Below the pieces are notes generated by a model. The model was not told the DNA's origin, searched no databases, and saw only the letters and a program-made list of their open reading frames with translations. 64,000 nucleotides of DNA from Serratia plymuthica NBRC 102599 (GTDB lineage: Bacteria > Pseudomonadota > Gammaproteobacteria > Enterobacterales > Enterobacteriaceae), in contig NZ_BCTU01000005.1 in the NCBI RefSeq assembly GCF_001590925.1, positions 186,001-250,000 on the forward strand. The letters are read 5' to 3'. Positions 1-10,989 of the stretch are shown piece by piece. A program made the translations under genes and the position numbers. The stretch's first letter is position 1. Every line of letters begins with the position of its first letter.

Positions 1-2691
1 CCGGCCGGCATCGAATACTGGCAACCGCTGTTTTTCAGCCAGCCGCTGCCGTCGCTGTTCAGCTACCTGCCGGCCAACACGCTGATCGTCAATACCGGCA
101 ACCTGGAGAGCGCCGCCGAGCGCTTCTGGCTGGACGTTAACCAGCGTTACGAAAGCCGCCGCGTCGATCCGATGCGCCCGCTGCTGGCACCGGACAGCCT
201 GTGGCTGCGGGTTGACGCGCTGTTTGGCGAATTGAAAGCCTGGCCGCGCATGGCACTCAAAACCGAAGCGCTGCCGGCCAAAGCCGGCAACACCAATCTG
301 GACTATCGCGCGCTGCCGGACCTGGCGGTGCAAGCCCAGAATAAAGCGCCGCTGGACCAGTTGCGCCGCTTTATAGAAAGCTTTGACGGCAGCGTGATTT
401 TCTCGGTCGAGAGCGAGGGCCGCCGCGAAACGCTGCAAGACCTGCTCGGCCGCATCAAACTCGGCACGTCATTGATTCAACATCTCGATCAGGCCGAACC
501 GGCCGGTCGCTATATGATGGTCGGCGCCTCGGAACGCGGTTTCCTCGACGGCATGCGCAACCGGGCGCTGATCTGCGAAAGCGACCTGCTCGGCGAACGC
601 GTCAGCCGCCGCCGGCAGGACAATCGCCGCACCATCAATACCGATACCCTGATCCGCAACCTGGCGGAGCTGCACCCCGGCCAGCCGGTGGTGCATCTGG
701 AGCACGGCGTCGGGCGTTACGTTGGCCTGACGACGCTGGAAGCCGGCGGCATCAAGGCCGAATACCTGATCCTGTCCTACTCCGGTGAAGACAAACTCTA
801 TGTGCCTGTTTCTTCGCTGCACCTGATCAGCCGCTATGCCGGTGGCGCAGATGAAAACGCGCCGCTGCACAAGCTGGGCGGTGACGCCTGGACACGCGCG
901 CGGCAGAAAGCTGCGGAACGGGTGCGGGACGTGGCGGCCGAGCTGCTGGATATTTACGCCCAGCGCGCCGCCAAATCCGGCTTCGCCTTCAAACACAACC
1001 GCGAACAGTATCAGCTGTTCTGTCAAAGCTTCCCGTTTGAAACCACCCCAGACCAGGAACAGGCAATCAACGCCGTGCTGAGCGACATGTGCCAGCCGCT
1101 GGCGATGGACAGGCTGGTGTGCGGCGACGTCGGCTTCGGCAAAACCGAAGTGGCGATGCGCGCGGCCTTCCTGGCGGTGGAAAACGGCAAGCAGGTGGCG
1201 GTGCTGGTGCCCACTACGCTGTTGGCGCAGCAGCACTTCGACAACTTCCGCGATCGCTTCGCCACCTGGCCGATTCGCATCGAGATGATGTCGCGTTTCC
1301 GCAGCGCCAAAGAGCAGCAACAGATCATGGACGACGCCGTCGACGGCAAAGTGGACATTATTATCGGCACCCACAAACTGTTGCAGAGCGATCTGCGCTG
1401 GAAAGATCTGGGGCTGCTGATCGTCGATGAAGAACACCGTTTCGGCGTGCGCCACAAAGAACGCATCAAGGCGATGCGCGCCGATGTGGATATCCTGACG
1501 CTAACCGCCACGCCGATCCCGCGTACGCTGAATATGGCGATGAGCGGCATGCGCGACCTGTCGATTATCGCGACCCCGCCGGCCCGCCGCCTGGCGGTGA
1601 AAACCTTCGTGCGCGAGTACGACAGCCTGGTGGTTCGCGAGGCGATCCTGCGTGAAGTGCTGCGCGGCGGCCAGGTTTACTATCTGTACAACGACGTGGA
1701 GAACATCGAGAAGGCCGCGGAGAAACTGGCTGAGCTGGTGCCGGAAGCGCGTATCGCCATTGGCCACGGCCAGATGCGCGAGCGCGATCTGGAACGGGTG
1801 ATGAACGATTTCCACCACCAGCGTTTTAACGTGCTGGTCTGTACCACCATTATCGAAACCGGCATCGATATTCCTAGCGCCAATACCATTATCATCGAGC
1901 GCGCCGATCGCTTCGGGCTGGCGCAGTTGCATCAGTTGCGTGGCCGCGTAGGCCGTTCGCACCATCAGGCCTACGCCTATCTGCTGACACCGAATCCAAA
2001 GGCCATGAGCACCGACGCGCACAAACGGCTGGAAGCCATCGCTTCGCTCGAAGATCTCGGCGCAGGCTTTGCATTGGCCACCCACGATCTGGAGATCCGC
2101 GGCGCGGGCGAGCTGCTGGGTGAAGATCAAAGCGGGCAGATGACCACCGTCGGCTTCTCGCTGTACATGGAGCTGCTGGAAAGCGCGGTCGACGCATTGA
2201 AAAACGGGCGCGAGCCGTCGCTGGAAGATCTCACCAGCAACCAAACCGAAGTGGAGCTGCGCATGCCGGCCCTGCTGCCGGACGATTTTATCCCGGACGT
2301 GAACACCCGTCTGTCGTTCTATAAACGCATCGCCAGCGCGAAAAACGACGGCGAACTGGAAGAACTGAAGGTAGAGCTGATTGACCGCTTCGGCCTGCTG
2401 CCGGATCCGGCGCGCAACCTGTTGCAAAGCGCGGCGCTGCGCCAACATGCGCAGAAACTGGGGATTAAGCGCATAGAGGGGAACGAGCGCGGCGGGTTTA
2501 TCGAGTTTGGCGAGAAGAATCGGGTCGATCCGGGTTACCTGATTGGCCTGCTACAGAGCAATCCGCAAATTTATCGCCTGGATGGGCCGACCAAGCTGAA
2601 GTTCATGCTGGACCTGACCGATCGTCAAAAGCGCCTGAAGTTCACCGAGGAGCTCTTGGCCGCATTCCGCGAGCATACGTTGGCGGCCTGA
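1..2691 (+). CDS. mfd: Transcription-repair coupling factor Mfd, 3' part (5' end outside window)
   Basis: Frame 1 is open from the first base, so the gene enters from the left. About 896 codons are present; the family is near 1150 residues, so roughly 250 N-terminal residues (UvrB-like part) are missing. The RNA polymerase-interacting region is followed by a superfamily 2 translocase with Walker A GDVGFGKTE (about 1120-1150), a DEEH box (about 1427) and the TATPIPRTL motif (about 1507), then the C-terminal TRCF domain. Mfd is a cytoplasmic ATPase that removes stalled RNA polymerase at lesions and recruits UvrA. The ATG at 172 is internal, not the start. Confidence 0.97.
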   Translation, partial: PAGIEYWQPLFFSQPLPSLFSYLPANTLIVNTGNLESAAERFWLDVNQRYESRRVDPMRPLLAPDSLWLRVDALFGELKAWPRMALKTEALPAKAGNTNLDYRALPDLAVQAQNKAPLDQLRRFIESFDGSVIFSVESEGRRETLQDLLGRIKLGTSLIQHLDQAEPAGRYMMVGASERGFLDGMRNRALICESDLLGERVSRRRQDNRRTINTDTLIRNLAELHPGQPVVHLEHGVGRYVGLTTLEAGGIKAEYLILSYSGEDKLYVPVSSLHLISRYAGGADENAPLHKLGGDAWTRARQKAAERVRDVAAELLDIYAQRAAKSGFAFKHNREQYQLFCQSFPFETTPDQEQAINAVLSDMCQPLAMDRLVCGDVGFGKTEVAMRAAFLAVENGKQVAVLVPTTLLAQQHFDNFRDRFATWPIRIEMMSRFRSAKEQQQIMDDAVDGKVDIIIGTHKLLQSDLRWKDLGLLIVDEEHRFGVRHKERIKAMRADVDILTLTATPIPRTLNMAMSGMRDLSIIATPPARRLAVKTFVREYDSLVVREAILREVLRGGQVYYLYNDVENIEKAAEKLAELVPEARIAIGHGQMRERDLERVMNDFHHQRFNVLVCTTIIETGIDIPSANTIIIERADRFGLAQLHQLRGRVGRSHHQAYAYLLTPNPKAMSTDAHKRLEAIASLEDLGAGFALATHDLEIRGAGELLGEDQSGQMTTVGFSLYMELLESAVDALKNGREPSLEDLTSNQTEVELRMPALLPDDFIPDVNTRLSFYKRIASAKNDGELEELKVELIDRFGLLPDPARNLLQSAALRQHAQKLGIKRIEGNERGGFIEFGEKNRVDPGYLIGLLQSNPQIYRLDGPTKLKFMLDLTDRQKRLKFTEELLAAFREHTLAA

Positions 2692-2810
2692 CTGTCGGCA
2701 CCGGCGGCAGCTATATTGCCCGGCTGCGGTTCTAAGTTATCGCCAAGCTGTCTATCCCGTTTTTTCAGTTCGGGATACTCTGTCCGCAGCCAAGATTAAC
2801 GGGGGTAGCC

Positions 2811-3296
2811 ATGAATACTGATGATGAGTTGCGTGCGCTCAGCGAACAGGAAGCCACGCTGACCTTTAGCCATTTTGACCATGCAACCGCCTGGGAACTG
2901 GGCACGGCGCTGAAGACCGCCGCAGAGCAGCGGCGTTTGAGTATCGCCATCGAAATCCAGTTGGCCGGGCAAACGCTGTTCTATTACGCGATGCCTGGCA
3001 CCACGCCGGACATCGCCGACTGGGTGCGGCGCAAACGCAACGTGGTGAATCACTTTCACAAAAGCTCTTACGCTATCGGCCTGCGCTTGCAACAGCGGCA
3101 GGCGACGCTGGAGGAGCGCTATGGCCTGAGCGTGCGTGACTACTCGGTGCACGGCGGCGCTTTTCCCATCAATCTGGCGGGCATAGGCTGCATCGGCACC
3201 CTGAGCATCTCCGGCTCACCGCAGTTGGAGGACCATAACCTGCTGGTCGGCACGCTGGCACATTTTCTCGGTTTATCCCTGCCCTCGGTGCATTAA
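2811..3296 (+). CDS. UPF0303 / HbpS-like (DUF336) family protein
   Basis: A 161-residue soluble protein resembling the UPF0303 group of the GlcG/HbpS-like fold. It has no signal peptide or membrane segment. The C-terminal half, with a GGAFPI segment and an IGTLSISG strand, is typical of the fold. HbpS relatives bind haem or small ligands, but the role of UPF0303 proteins in enterobacteria is not established, so no reaction is assigned. It lies 119 bp after mfd with a GGGGGTAG ribosome-binding site, and a strong hairpin terminator follows, so it is probably monocistronic. Confidence 0.8.
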   Translation: MNTDDELRALSEQEATLTFSHFDHATAWELGTALKTAAEQRRLSIAIEIQLAGQTLFYYAMPGTTPDIADWVRRKRNVVNHFHKSSYAIGLRLQQRQATLEERYGLSVRDYSVHGGAFPINLAGIGCIGTLSISGSPQLEDHNLLVGTLAHFLGLSLPSVH

Positions 3297-3319
3297 GTGG
3301 TAAAAGTCTCTTTATATTT

Positions 3320-3358
3320 ACCAGACCGGCCGCCTTACCCGCGGCCGGTCTGGTTTTC
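3320..3358 (+). terminator. Rho-independent terminator after the UPF0303 gene
   Basis: Perfect 14-bp stem (ACCAGACCGGCCGC paired with its complement at 3341-3354), a 7-nt loop and a TTTT tail, 23 bp after the stop codon. Confidence 0.85.
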
Positions 3359-3527
3359 CCGCTTACCCCACCCAACCAAAATAGCGTAACTCCGATTTTC
3401 TGCGTCCGTTTGATGTATATCTAGGAATCGCCGCTGCAACTGGCGTAGTCTGTCTATCAGCTATTCGAGACGGACCTTACCTGGCCCGCCATTCCGTTCT
3501 CTTTTATAGACTTGGTCCGCACCTTAG

Positions 3528-5216
3528 ATGAAAACGCATGAAATTAACGGCATCCGGCCGTTCAGCGCGCTGATTGACGCCTGCTGGCGAGAACCCTATT
3601 CCCTGCAACGCCTGCTTAAAGACGCCATCGCCGGCGTCACCGTCGGCATTATCGCCATCCCGCTGGCGATGGCGTTGGCGATCGCCAGCGGCGTGCCCCC
3701 CCAGTACGGACTTTACACTTCGGCAGTCGCCGGCATCGTCATCGCCATCGGCGGCGGTTCGCGCTACAGCGTCTCCGGCCCCACCGCTGCCTTTGTGGTG
3801 ATCCTCTACCCGGTATCGCAGCAGTTCGGCCTTTCCGGCCTGCTGATCGCTACCCTGCTTTCCGGCGTGTTTCTGGTGATTATGGGGTTGGCTCGCTTCG
3901 GCCGGCTGATTGAATATATTCCCCTGTCCGTCACGCTAGGCTTTACTTCCGGGATCGCCATCACCATCGCCACCCTGCAAGTGAAGGATTTCTTCGGTCT
4001 GCAACTGGCAGTGATGCCGGAAAATTATGTCGGCAAGGTTTACGCCCTGTTGCAGGCGCTGCCGACGCTGGATATCGGCGATACCTTGATCGGCGCGGTC
4101 ACGCTGCTGATACTGGTGCTCTGGCCGAAGCTCGGCGTGCGGGTGCCCGGCCACCTGCCCGCGCTGCTGGCGGGGATGGCGGTCATGGGCATTTTGGCGC
4201 TGTTTGACCATCAGGTGGCGACCATCGGTTCCCGTTTCAGTTACCTGCTGGCCGATGGCAGCCGCGGGCACGGCATCCCGCCGATCTTGCCGCAACTGAT
4301 GCTGCCGTGGGATCTGCCTGCCGCTGACGGCAAGCCGATGCCGCTGAGCTGGCAGACCCTCTCCGCCCTGCTGCCGGCGGCGTTTTCCATGGCGATGCTG
4401 GGCGCGATTGAATCGCTGCTGTGCGCGGTGGTGCTGGACGGCATGACCGGCAAAAAACACAACTCCAACACCGAACTTATCGGCCAGGGCGCGGGCAATC
4501 TCATCGCGCCGTTTTTTGGCGGCATTACCGCCACCGCCGCCATCGCCCGTTCGGCGGCCAACGTGCGCGCCGGCGCTACCTCGCCGGTGGCCGCCATCAT
4601 CCATGCGCTGCTGGTGCTGCTGGCGTTGCTGGTGCTGGCGCCGTGGCTATCCTGGTTGCCGTTGTCGGCGATGGCGGCGCTGTTGCTGATGGTGGCCTGG
4701 AACATGAGTGAAGCGCACAAGGTGGTTTATCTGCTGCGCCGAGCGCCGAAGGACGACATTCTGGTGATGTTGCTGTGCATGTCGCTGACGGTGCTGTTCG
4801 ATATGGTGATCGCCATTACCGTGGGCATAGTGCTGGCCTCGCTGCTGTTTATGCGCCGCATTGCGCGCATGACCCGGTTGAGCGAACTGAGTGCCGAAAA
4901 CGGCCGCCTGGTGCTGAGAGTGAACGGCCCGCTGTTCTTCGCCGCCGCCGAGCGCATTTTTAATGAATTGCTGGCGCGCAGTGAAAATTATGACGTGATT
5001 GTGCTGCAATGGGACGCGGTGCCGGTGCTGGACGCCGGGGGCTTAACCGCCCTGCAACGTTTTATTGAGGCCTTGCCCGCAGGCAAGCAGTTGGCGATCA
5101 CCGATATTCCGTTCCAGCCGTTGAAAACGCTGGCGCGGGCGCGGGTGCAACCGATCGAGGGAAAATTGCATTTCTATTCAACGCTGCCGGAAGCGCTGGC
5201 GGCGCTGGACGCTTAA
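3528..5216 (+). CDS. dauA: SulP-family C4-dicarboxylate transporter DauA
   Basis: 562 residues, matching the usual DauA (YchM) length. It is an inner-membrane SulP transporter; E. coli DauA takes up succinate and other C4-dicarboxylates at acidic pH. The N-terminal LIDACW motif, the [20 protein letters not shown] first helix and the [20 protein letters not shown] segment closely match DauA. About a dozen hydrophobic helices are followed by a cytoplasmic STAS domain (about residues 445-545) with the VLDAGGL motif. In E. coli dauA lies next to prs; here it is about 9 kb away. The ribosome-binding site before the ATG is weak. A second SulP gene is at 16242. Confidence 0.93.
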   Translation: MKTHEINGIRPFSALIDACWREPYSLQRLLKDAIAGVTVGIIAIPLAMALAIASGVPPQYGLYTSAVAGIVIAIGGGSRYSVSGPTAAFVVILYPVSQQFGLSGLLIATLLSGVFLVIMGLARFGRLIEYIPLSVTLGFTSGIAITIATLQVKDFFGLQLAVMPENYVGKVYALLQALPTLDIGDTLIGAVTLLILVLWPKLGVRVPGHLPALLAGMAVMGILALFDHQVATIGSRFSYLLADGSRGHGIPPILPQLMLPWDLPAADGKPMPLSWQTLSALLPAAFSMAMLGAIESLLCAVVLDGMTGKKHNSNTELIGQGAGNLIAPFFGGITATAAIARSAANVRAGATSPVAAIIHALLVLLALLVLAPWLSWLPLSAMAALLLMVAWNMSEAHKVVYLLRRAPKDDILVMLLCMSLTVLFDMVIAITVGIVLASLLFMRRIARMTRLSELSAENGRLVLRVNGPLFFAAAERIFNELLARSENYDVIVLQWDAVPVLDAGGLTALQRFIEALPAGKQLAITDIPFQPLKTLARARVQPIEGKLHFYSTLPEALAALDA

Positions 5217-5221
5217 AAAAG

Positions 5222-5248
5222 CAAAAGCCCGACGAGTCGGGCTTTTTT
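5222..5248. terminator. Bidirectional terminator between dauA and kdsA
   Basis: AAAAGCCCGAC, a GA loop, then GTCGGGCTTTTTT. A/T runs on both sides allow it to serve the convergent genes. Confidence 0.85.
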
Positions 5249-5264
5249 AGACGCGGAAACCGGC

Positions 5265-6185
<921 letters not shown>

Positions 6186-6194
6186 TTAAATGAA

Positions 6195-7004
6195 TTAATG
6201 CAGCGTAACCTGTTTAGGTTCAATCGAGTGGATCTGCACTTTGATCACTTCGCTGACCGGATCTTCAGGACACTGTTCGACAAAATAGTTGAGATCGGAA
6301 ATCGCGATATGGTTGCATTCCAACTGGGCGTAGATCAGCCCACGGTCGCGGATCTCGTAAGGATCGTCCGGATCGAAGCACAGCACCGTTTCGCTGGCGC
6401 GCAGGGCCAATTCCATCTGTTTTTCTTCCATCAGGGAGGCTTTCAGCGTATCCAGCATTTTACGCACCACCATGACGTTTTCTGATTCATCGAGATCGTC
6501 GTCTTCCAGCTCAGCGCCCAGACCCAGATTGCCCTTGATCCACACTTCCAACTGATGCTCGTTCAGCGTTTCGCCGTTCAGCGGGTTGATCAACCACATT
6601 TCTTCATCCAGCCAGTCTGCACGCAGGATCAGTTGGGTGGGGAAAATAACCGGCAACAGCGGCAAATCGAGATGATGGGCGATATGCAGGAAAATGGTGC
6701 CGAGCGAGACCGGCGTACCCTGACGCCCCTCCAGCACCTTGTCGAGCCAGATAGCGTCGGACAGGCGATACACGCCGCCTGCACCGCCAAAACCCCAGGT
6801 TTTGAAGAACAGCTCAATGAGTGCGTCAAGTTGCTGTTCCTGGTTGAGATCCTGCGGCATGGCCGCGCGCGCGTCGTCGACCAGCTGTTGCAGCTTGCGT
6901 TCGACTTCGGCGACGGGGAAATCACGCCGCACCGACTGCGATACCAGGATTACGCCCTCGCTCAGCAGCGAGGTGTTAAATTCAAAATCAGCAATGCTAC
7001 TCAT
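6195..7004 (-). CDS. sirB1: SirB1 family protein (transglutaminase-like/TPR)
   Basis: 269 residues, soluble. It matches the SirB1 (YchA) family: an N-terminal transglutaminase-like fold with the FFKTWGFGGAGGVYR and LGTIFLHIAHHLDLPL segments, and a C-terminal TPR-like helical part. The biochemical role is not established; the name comes from Salmonella genetics. The start codon overlaps the sirB2 stop by four bases (7001-7004), indicating translational coupling within the hemA-kdsA array. Confidence 0.9.
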   Translation of the reverse strand: MSSIADFEFNTSLLSEGVILVSQSVRRDFPVAEVERKLQQLVDDARAAMPQDLNQEQQLDALIELFFKTWGFGGAGGVYRLSDAIWLDKVLEGRQGTPVSLGTIFLHIAHHLDLPLLPVIFPTQLILRADWLDEEMWLINPLNGETLNEHQLEVWIKGNLGLGAELEDDDLDESENVMVVRKMLDTLKASLMEEKQMELALRASETVLCFDPDDPYEIRDRGLIYAQLECNHIAISDLNYFVEQCPEDPVSEVIKVQIHSIEPKQVTLH

Positions 7005-7399
7005 AAGTATCCCATCAGAAAGGGTAATTTCGTCGTGGCAAGTTTAATTATCAGGTACAGACAGCCCAACGCCAGCACAAACGCCAAAGTGCGCAGGTTC
7101 TGGCTTTTGGTCTTCTTGCCCAATGCGACGTAGCCAAGCAGGATATAGATAATAACGCCAAACAGCTTCTCGGTCAGCCATGAGTCCATGCCCAGCAGCG
7201 GATAAAGCTTGAACATCACCACCAGCGCAATGCCGCTGGCGAACAACACCGTATCATTAACGTGCGGCGTTATCTTCACCCAGCGCTTGTTCAGCATGGC
7301 CGAATTGCGCCACTTCCAGAAAAAACGCGAGACAAACAAGGCAATACTGAGGGCGACCGTCAACAGATGCAGATTTTTTAACGCCGTGTAGACTGCCAT
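7001..7399 (-). CDS. sirB2: SirB2 family membrane protein
   Basis: 132 residues with four hydrophobic helices, matching the SirB2 (YchQ) family in length and in features such as LLTVALSIALFVSRFFWKW near the N-terminus and a repeated HVNDT-type loop. It is an inner-membrane protein of unknown function. It sits between prmC (48 bp upstream) and sirB1 (4-base overlap), as in other enterobacteria. Confidence 0.9.
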   Translation of the reverse strand: MAVYTALKNLHLLTVALSIALFVSRFFWKWRNSAMLNKRWVKITPHVNDTVLFASGIALVVMFKLYPLLGMDSWLTEKLFGVIIYILLGYVALGKKTKSQNLRTLAFVLALGCLYLIIKLATTKLPFLMGYL

Positions 7400-7447
7400 A
7401 TCGCTTCCTTTTTATTCGCTGTGTGCTTCGTTATTGTTGGTTTTCAG

Positions 7448-8281
7448 TTACTGCGGCCATTGGCCAAACGTCACGCGATCGTTATCGCCGTAGTCACGGC
7501 GGGTAGCGACCGAAATAAAACCGGCAGCCTGCAGCAGCGCGCGTACGCTTTCCCCCTGCTGCCAGCCATGTTCAAGCAACAGCCAACCCTGTGACTGCAG
7601 ATAATGCGGTGCCTGCTGCACAATGGCGGCCAAATCCGCCAGCCCGTGCCGTTGCGCCACCAGCGCGCTGCTTGGCTCGAAACGCACATCCCCTTGCGCC
7701 AGATGCGGATCAGCGGCGTCGATATAAGGCGGATTACTGGCGATCAGGGCGAAAGTTTGGCCGGCCAGCGGTTCGAACCAACTGCCTTGCAAGAACTGCG
7801 CGTTACCTATTGTCAGCTTCTGCGCGTTATGCTGCGCCAGCGCCACCGCTTCCGGCTGTAAATCAACGCCGGTCACCGCGCAATCCGGGCGTTCGCTGGC
7901 CAGCGCCAATGCAATGGCGCCGGTGCCGGTGCCCAGATCGAGGATAGTGCAGGGAGAAGGCGGCAAGCGCTCCAGCGCCAGTTCCACCAGGCATTCGGTG
8001 TCCGGACGCGGGATCAGGGTTGCGGGTGATACCGACAGCGGCAGCGACCAAAACTCGCGCTCGCCAATCAAATAAGCCACAGGTTCGCCGCGTTCGCGGC
8101 GCGCCAGCAGCCTTTCCAACTGTTCTTGTTCCTGCGGCGTCAACACGGTTTCACCAAACGCCATCAGGAAAGTCCTGGCCCTGCCGGTCACGAAGCCCAG
8201 CAGGATCTCGGCATCACGTCGGGCGCTTTCGCTCTGCGTCAGCCGCGCACTTGCCGCCTTCAGCCAGGATTGATAATCCAT
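7448..8281 (-). CDS. prmC: Peptide chain release factor N5-glutamine methyltransferase PrmC
   Basis: 277 residues. It methylates the glutamine of the GGQ motif of release factors RF1 and RF2. The N-terminal helical domain is followed by a Rossmann methyltransferase domain with the SAM motif ILDLGTGTGAIALALA and the catalytic NPPY signature (SNPPYIDAAD). The start overlaps the prfA stop (TAATG at 8279-8283), so the enzyme is translationally coupled to its own substrate gene. Confidence 0.97.
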   Translation of the reverse strand: MDYQSWLKAASARLTQSESARRDAEILLGFVTGRARTFLMAFGETVLTPQEQEQLERLLARRERGEPVAYLIGEREFWSLPLSVSPATLIPRPDTECLVELALERLPPSPCTILDLGTGTGAIALALASERPDCAVTGVDLQPEAVALAQHNAQKLTIGNAQFLQGSWFEPLAGQTFALIASNPPYIDAADPHLAQGDVRFEPSSALVAQRHGLADLAAIVQQAPHYLQSQGWLLLEHGWQQGESVRALLQAAGFISVATRRDYGDNDRVTFGQWPQ

Positions 8282-9366
8282 TACTCAAGCTCTGCGGACA
8301 GCGCAGCGAGCTGATCGGCCTGATATTCCTGCACGATCGGCTGAATCAGCATGTCCAGCTTGCCTTCCATCACCTCGTCCAGACGGTAAATCGTCAGGTT
8401 GATGCGGTGATCGGTCACCCTTCCCTGCGGGAAGTTGTAGGTACGGTTACGGTCGGAACGATCGCCGCTGCCCAACAGGTTGCGGCGGGTTGACGCCTCT
8501 TCCTGCTGGCGCTTGGCCATTTCGGCAGCACGGATGCGTGCGCCCAGCACCGACATCGCCTTGGCTTTGTTCTTGTGCTGCGAACGTTCGTCCTGACACT
8601 CCACCACAATGCCGGTCGGCAAGTGGGTGATACGGATCGCCGAATCTGTGGTGTTGACGTGCTGGCCGCCGGCACCGGAGGAGCGGAAGGTATCGATTTT
8701 TAAATCGCCCGCATTGATCTCCGGCAATTCGGCTTCCGGCACTTCCGGCATCACCGCCACGGTGCAGGCGGAGGTATGAATACGCCCCTGCGACTCGGTT
8801 TCGGGTACGCGCTGCACGCGGTGGCCGCCGGATTCAAATTTCAGTTGGCCGTAGACGCCGTCGCCGGAGACCTTGGCAATCACTTCTTTATAACCGCCAT
8901 GTTCGCCTTCGTTAGCGCTCATGATCTCGACGCGCCAGCGGCGCGTTTCAGCATAGCGGCTGTACATGCGGAACAGGTCGCCGGCGAAGATCGCCGCTTC
9001 GTCACCGCCGGTACCGGCGCGCACTTCCAGGAAGATACCGCGTTCGTCGTCCGGGTCTTTCGGCAGCAGCAACACTTGCAGCTGCTGTTCAAGTTCTTCC
9101 GTCGCCGCCTTGGCCTGCTTCATCTCTTCCTGCGCCATCTCGCGCATTTCAGGATCGTCCAGCATCATTTCTGCGGTAGCCAGATCCTCTTGCACCTGAC
9201 GCCATTCCAGGAAACAACGGCTGACATCGGTCAGTTGCGAGTATTCGCGCGACAGGGCGCGGAACCGATCCTGCTCGGCAATAACGCCGGCATCGCCGAG
9301 CAGCGCCTGCACTTCTTCATGGCGCTCTTGTAACGCTTCCAGTTTGGCAACAATAGAAGGCTTCAT
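8281..9366 (-). CDS. prfA: Peptide chain release factor 1 (RF1)
   Basis: 361 residues, full length. It recognises UAA and UAG in the ribosomal A site and triggers peptide release. The peptide anticodon (PxT type) reads PET in [16 protein letters not shown], and the catalytic GGQ is in [15 protein letters not shown]. It lies 31 bp after hemA and overlaps prmC by one base. Confidence 0.98.
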   Translation of the reverse strand: MKPSIVAKLEALQERHEEVQALLGDAGVIAEQDRFRALSREYSQLTDVSRCFLEWRQVQEDLATAEMMLDDPEMREMAQEEMKQAKAATEELEQQLQVLLLPKDPDDERGIFLEVRAGTGGDEAAIFAGDLFRMYSRYAETRRWRVEIMSANEGEHGGYKEVIAKVSGDGVYGQLKFESGGHRVQRVPETESQGRIHTSACTVAVMPEVPEAELPEINAGDLKIDTFRSSGAGGQHVNTTDSAIRITHLPTGIVVECQDERSQHKNKAKAMSVLGARIRAAEMAKRQQEEASTRRNLLGSGDRSDRNRTYNFPQGRVTDHRINLTIYRLDEVMEGKLDMLIQPIVQEYQADQLAALSAELE

Positions 9367-9397
9367 GCGTGGTATTAAACCCTGTTAAAAGAGAAAA

Positions 9398-10660
9398 CTA
9401 ATGCTGATCCAGCCCGAGGCTGTCGCGTAATAATTGCAACCGCTCCACGTCGCCATCGCCGGCGGCCTGCTGGAGGGATTTGGTAGGGGCATGAATAAGG
9501 CGGTTGGTCAGCCGGTGGGCCAGTTCGTGGATAACCTGTTCTACGTCCGCGCCTTGCGCGATGGCGGCCAGCGCTTTGGCTTCCATTTCGGCGCGGATCT
9601 GGTCGGCCTGCGAGCGATAGTCGCGAATGGTTTCCACCGCGCCCTGCGAGCGCAGCCAGGCCATAAAATTGGTGCTTTCCTGCTGAACGATCGTTTCCGC
9701 CTGCACCGCCGCGGCTTTGCGCTGCGCCAGGTTGCTTTGAATGATGGCGTGCAGATCGTCCACGCTATACAGATAAGCATTCGCCAGCTTACCCACTTCC
9801 GGCTCGATATCGCGCGGCACGGCAATATCCACCAGCAGCATCGGCTGGTTGCGACGCGCTTTCAGGGCACGCTCCACCATCCCTTTACCGATGATCGGCA
9901 GCGGGCTGGCGGTAGAACTGATGATGATGTCGGCATCCGCCAGACGTTCGTCGATTTCCGGCAACGTGATCACTTCAGCGCCGACTTCGTCTGCCAGCAA
10001 CTGGGCGCGTTCGCGGGTACGGTTGGCGATAATCATATGCCGCACTTTATGCTCGCGCAGATGGCGCGCCACCAATTCAATGGTTTCGCCGGCGCCGACC
10101 AGCAGCACGTTCAGATCGGCTAGCGACTCGAAGATTTGGCGCGCCAGCGTACAGGCGGCGAAGGCCACGGAAACTGCGCTGGCGCCGATTTCAGTTTCGG
10201 TGCGCACGCGTTTGGCGACGGAGAAGGATTTTTGGAACAGACGTTCAAGCTCGCCGGAAAGCGACTGGCCGCGTTGCGACTCGGCGAAGGCTTTTTTCAC
10301 CTGCCCGAGGATTTGCGGTTCGCCCAATACCAACGAATCCAGCCCGCTGGCTACGCGCATCAGATGGCTCACGGCGTCGTTGCCGTGGTGCCAGTACAGG
10401 CTTTTGCTCACTTCTTCCGGGCGCAGGTGATGGTATTCACACAGCCAGGCTACCAGCTGTTCGTGAAGGTGTTCCTGTTGCTCCACACTGAGATAAAGCT
10501 CGGTGCGGTTACACGTAGACAACACCACACCGCCCTGCACCAACGGTTGTTGGAGCAAGCTGGTCAGCGCCTGATCGATAGACTCTGGGGAGAAGGTCAC
10601 CCTTTCACGCAGAGAAACCGGAGCGGTTTTGTGATTTATACCTAACGCCAGCAGGGTCAT
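9398..10660 (-). CDS. hemA: Glutamyl-tRNA reductase
   Basis: 420 residues. It reduces glutamyl-tRNA to glutamate-1-semialdehyde, the first committed step of C5-pathway haem synthesis. The N-terminal catalytic domain carries the active cysteine in [13 protein letters not shown], followed by an NADPH-binding Rossmann domain ([17 protein letters not shown]) and a helical dimerisation domain. Elsewhere hemA usually faces lolB directly; here a chitin-active-type oxygenase gene lies between them. The N-terminal [13 protein letters not shown] segment is the region that in E. coli and Salmonella makes HemA a target of haem-regulated proteolysis. Confidence 0.98.
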   Translation of the reverse strand: MTLLALGINHKTAPVSLRERVTFSPESIDQALTSLLQQPLVQGGVVLSTCNRTELYLSVEQQEHLHEQLVAWLCEYHHLRPEEVSKSLYWHHGNDAVSHLMRVASGLDSLVLGEPQILGQVKKAFAESQRGQSLSGELERLFQKSFSVAKRVRTETEIGASAVSVAFAACTLARQIFESLADLNVLLVGAGETIELVARHLREHKVRHMIIANRTRERAQLLADEVGAEVITLPEIDERLADADIIISSTASPLPIIGKGMVERALKARRNQPMLLVDIAVPRDIEPEVGKLANAYLYSVDDLHAIIQSNLAQRKAAAVQAETIVQQESTNFMAWLRSQGAVETIRDYRSQADQIRAEMEAKALAAIAQGADVEQVIHELAHRLTNRLIHAPTKSLQQAAGDGDVERLQLLRDSLGLDQH

Positions 10661-10989
10661 TGCTTCGAGTAATACTTCTGTTGGTACGGGTTCTCGTTGA
10701 ACGGCATTCTACTTGATGCGCGGGATCAATAAAAGTAACAACCGCATCTTCCGTTCAATCACTGATATAGCCGAAACCAATCAATGAATAATAATAAATT
10801 CAAAAAGTTAAATTATATCCAGATCAATAAGCATCCTAAATTTTAGTTTGAAACGCGACGATCCGCACAGTATTCATCAATAAGTTATCCTGATTGAACG
10901 CTTAAGGTCGCCCAAATAGTAAGCAGAGCTCTCTTTATCGCCGGTTAGGGTGCCGGCATGCTGCGCCGGCACCTTAAAGCTGCCGCGGC
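10661..10989. other. hemA upstream region / LPMO 3' flank, no gene
   Basis: 329 bp without a supported gene. It must hold the hemA promoter. 10775-10860 is notably AT-rich. A perfect 9-bp hairpin (GGTGCCGGC and GCCGGCACC, 10949-10973) lies just after the LPMO stop codon and may end that transcript, but neither strand has a good T-run after it. Confidence 0.6.

Noticed and set aside
469-2448. Long minus-strand open frames (up to 328 residues) opposite mfd
   Set aside because: They mirror the GC-rich mfd reading frame, have low-complexity His/Gln/Arg composition, and no ribosome-binding site or family resemblance.
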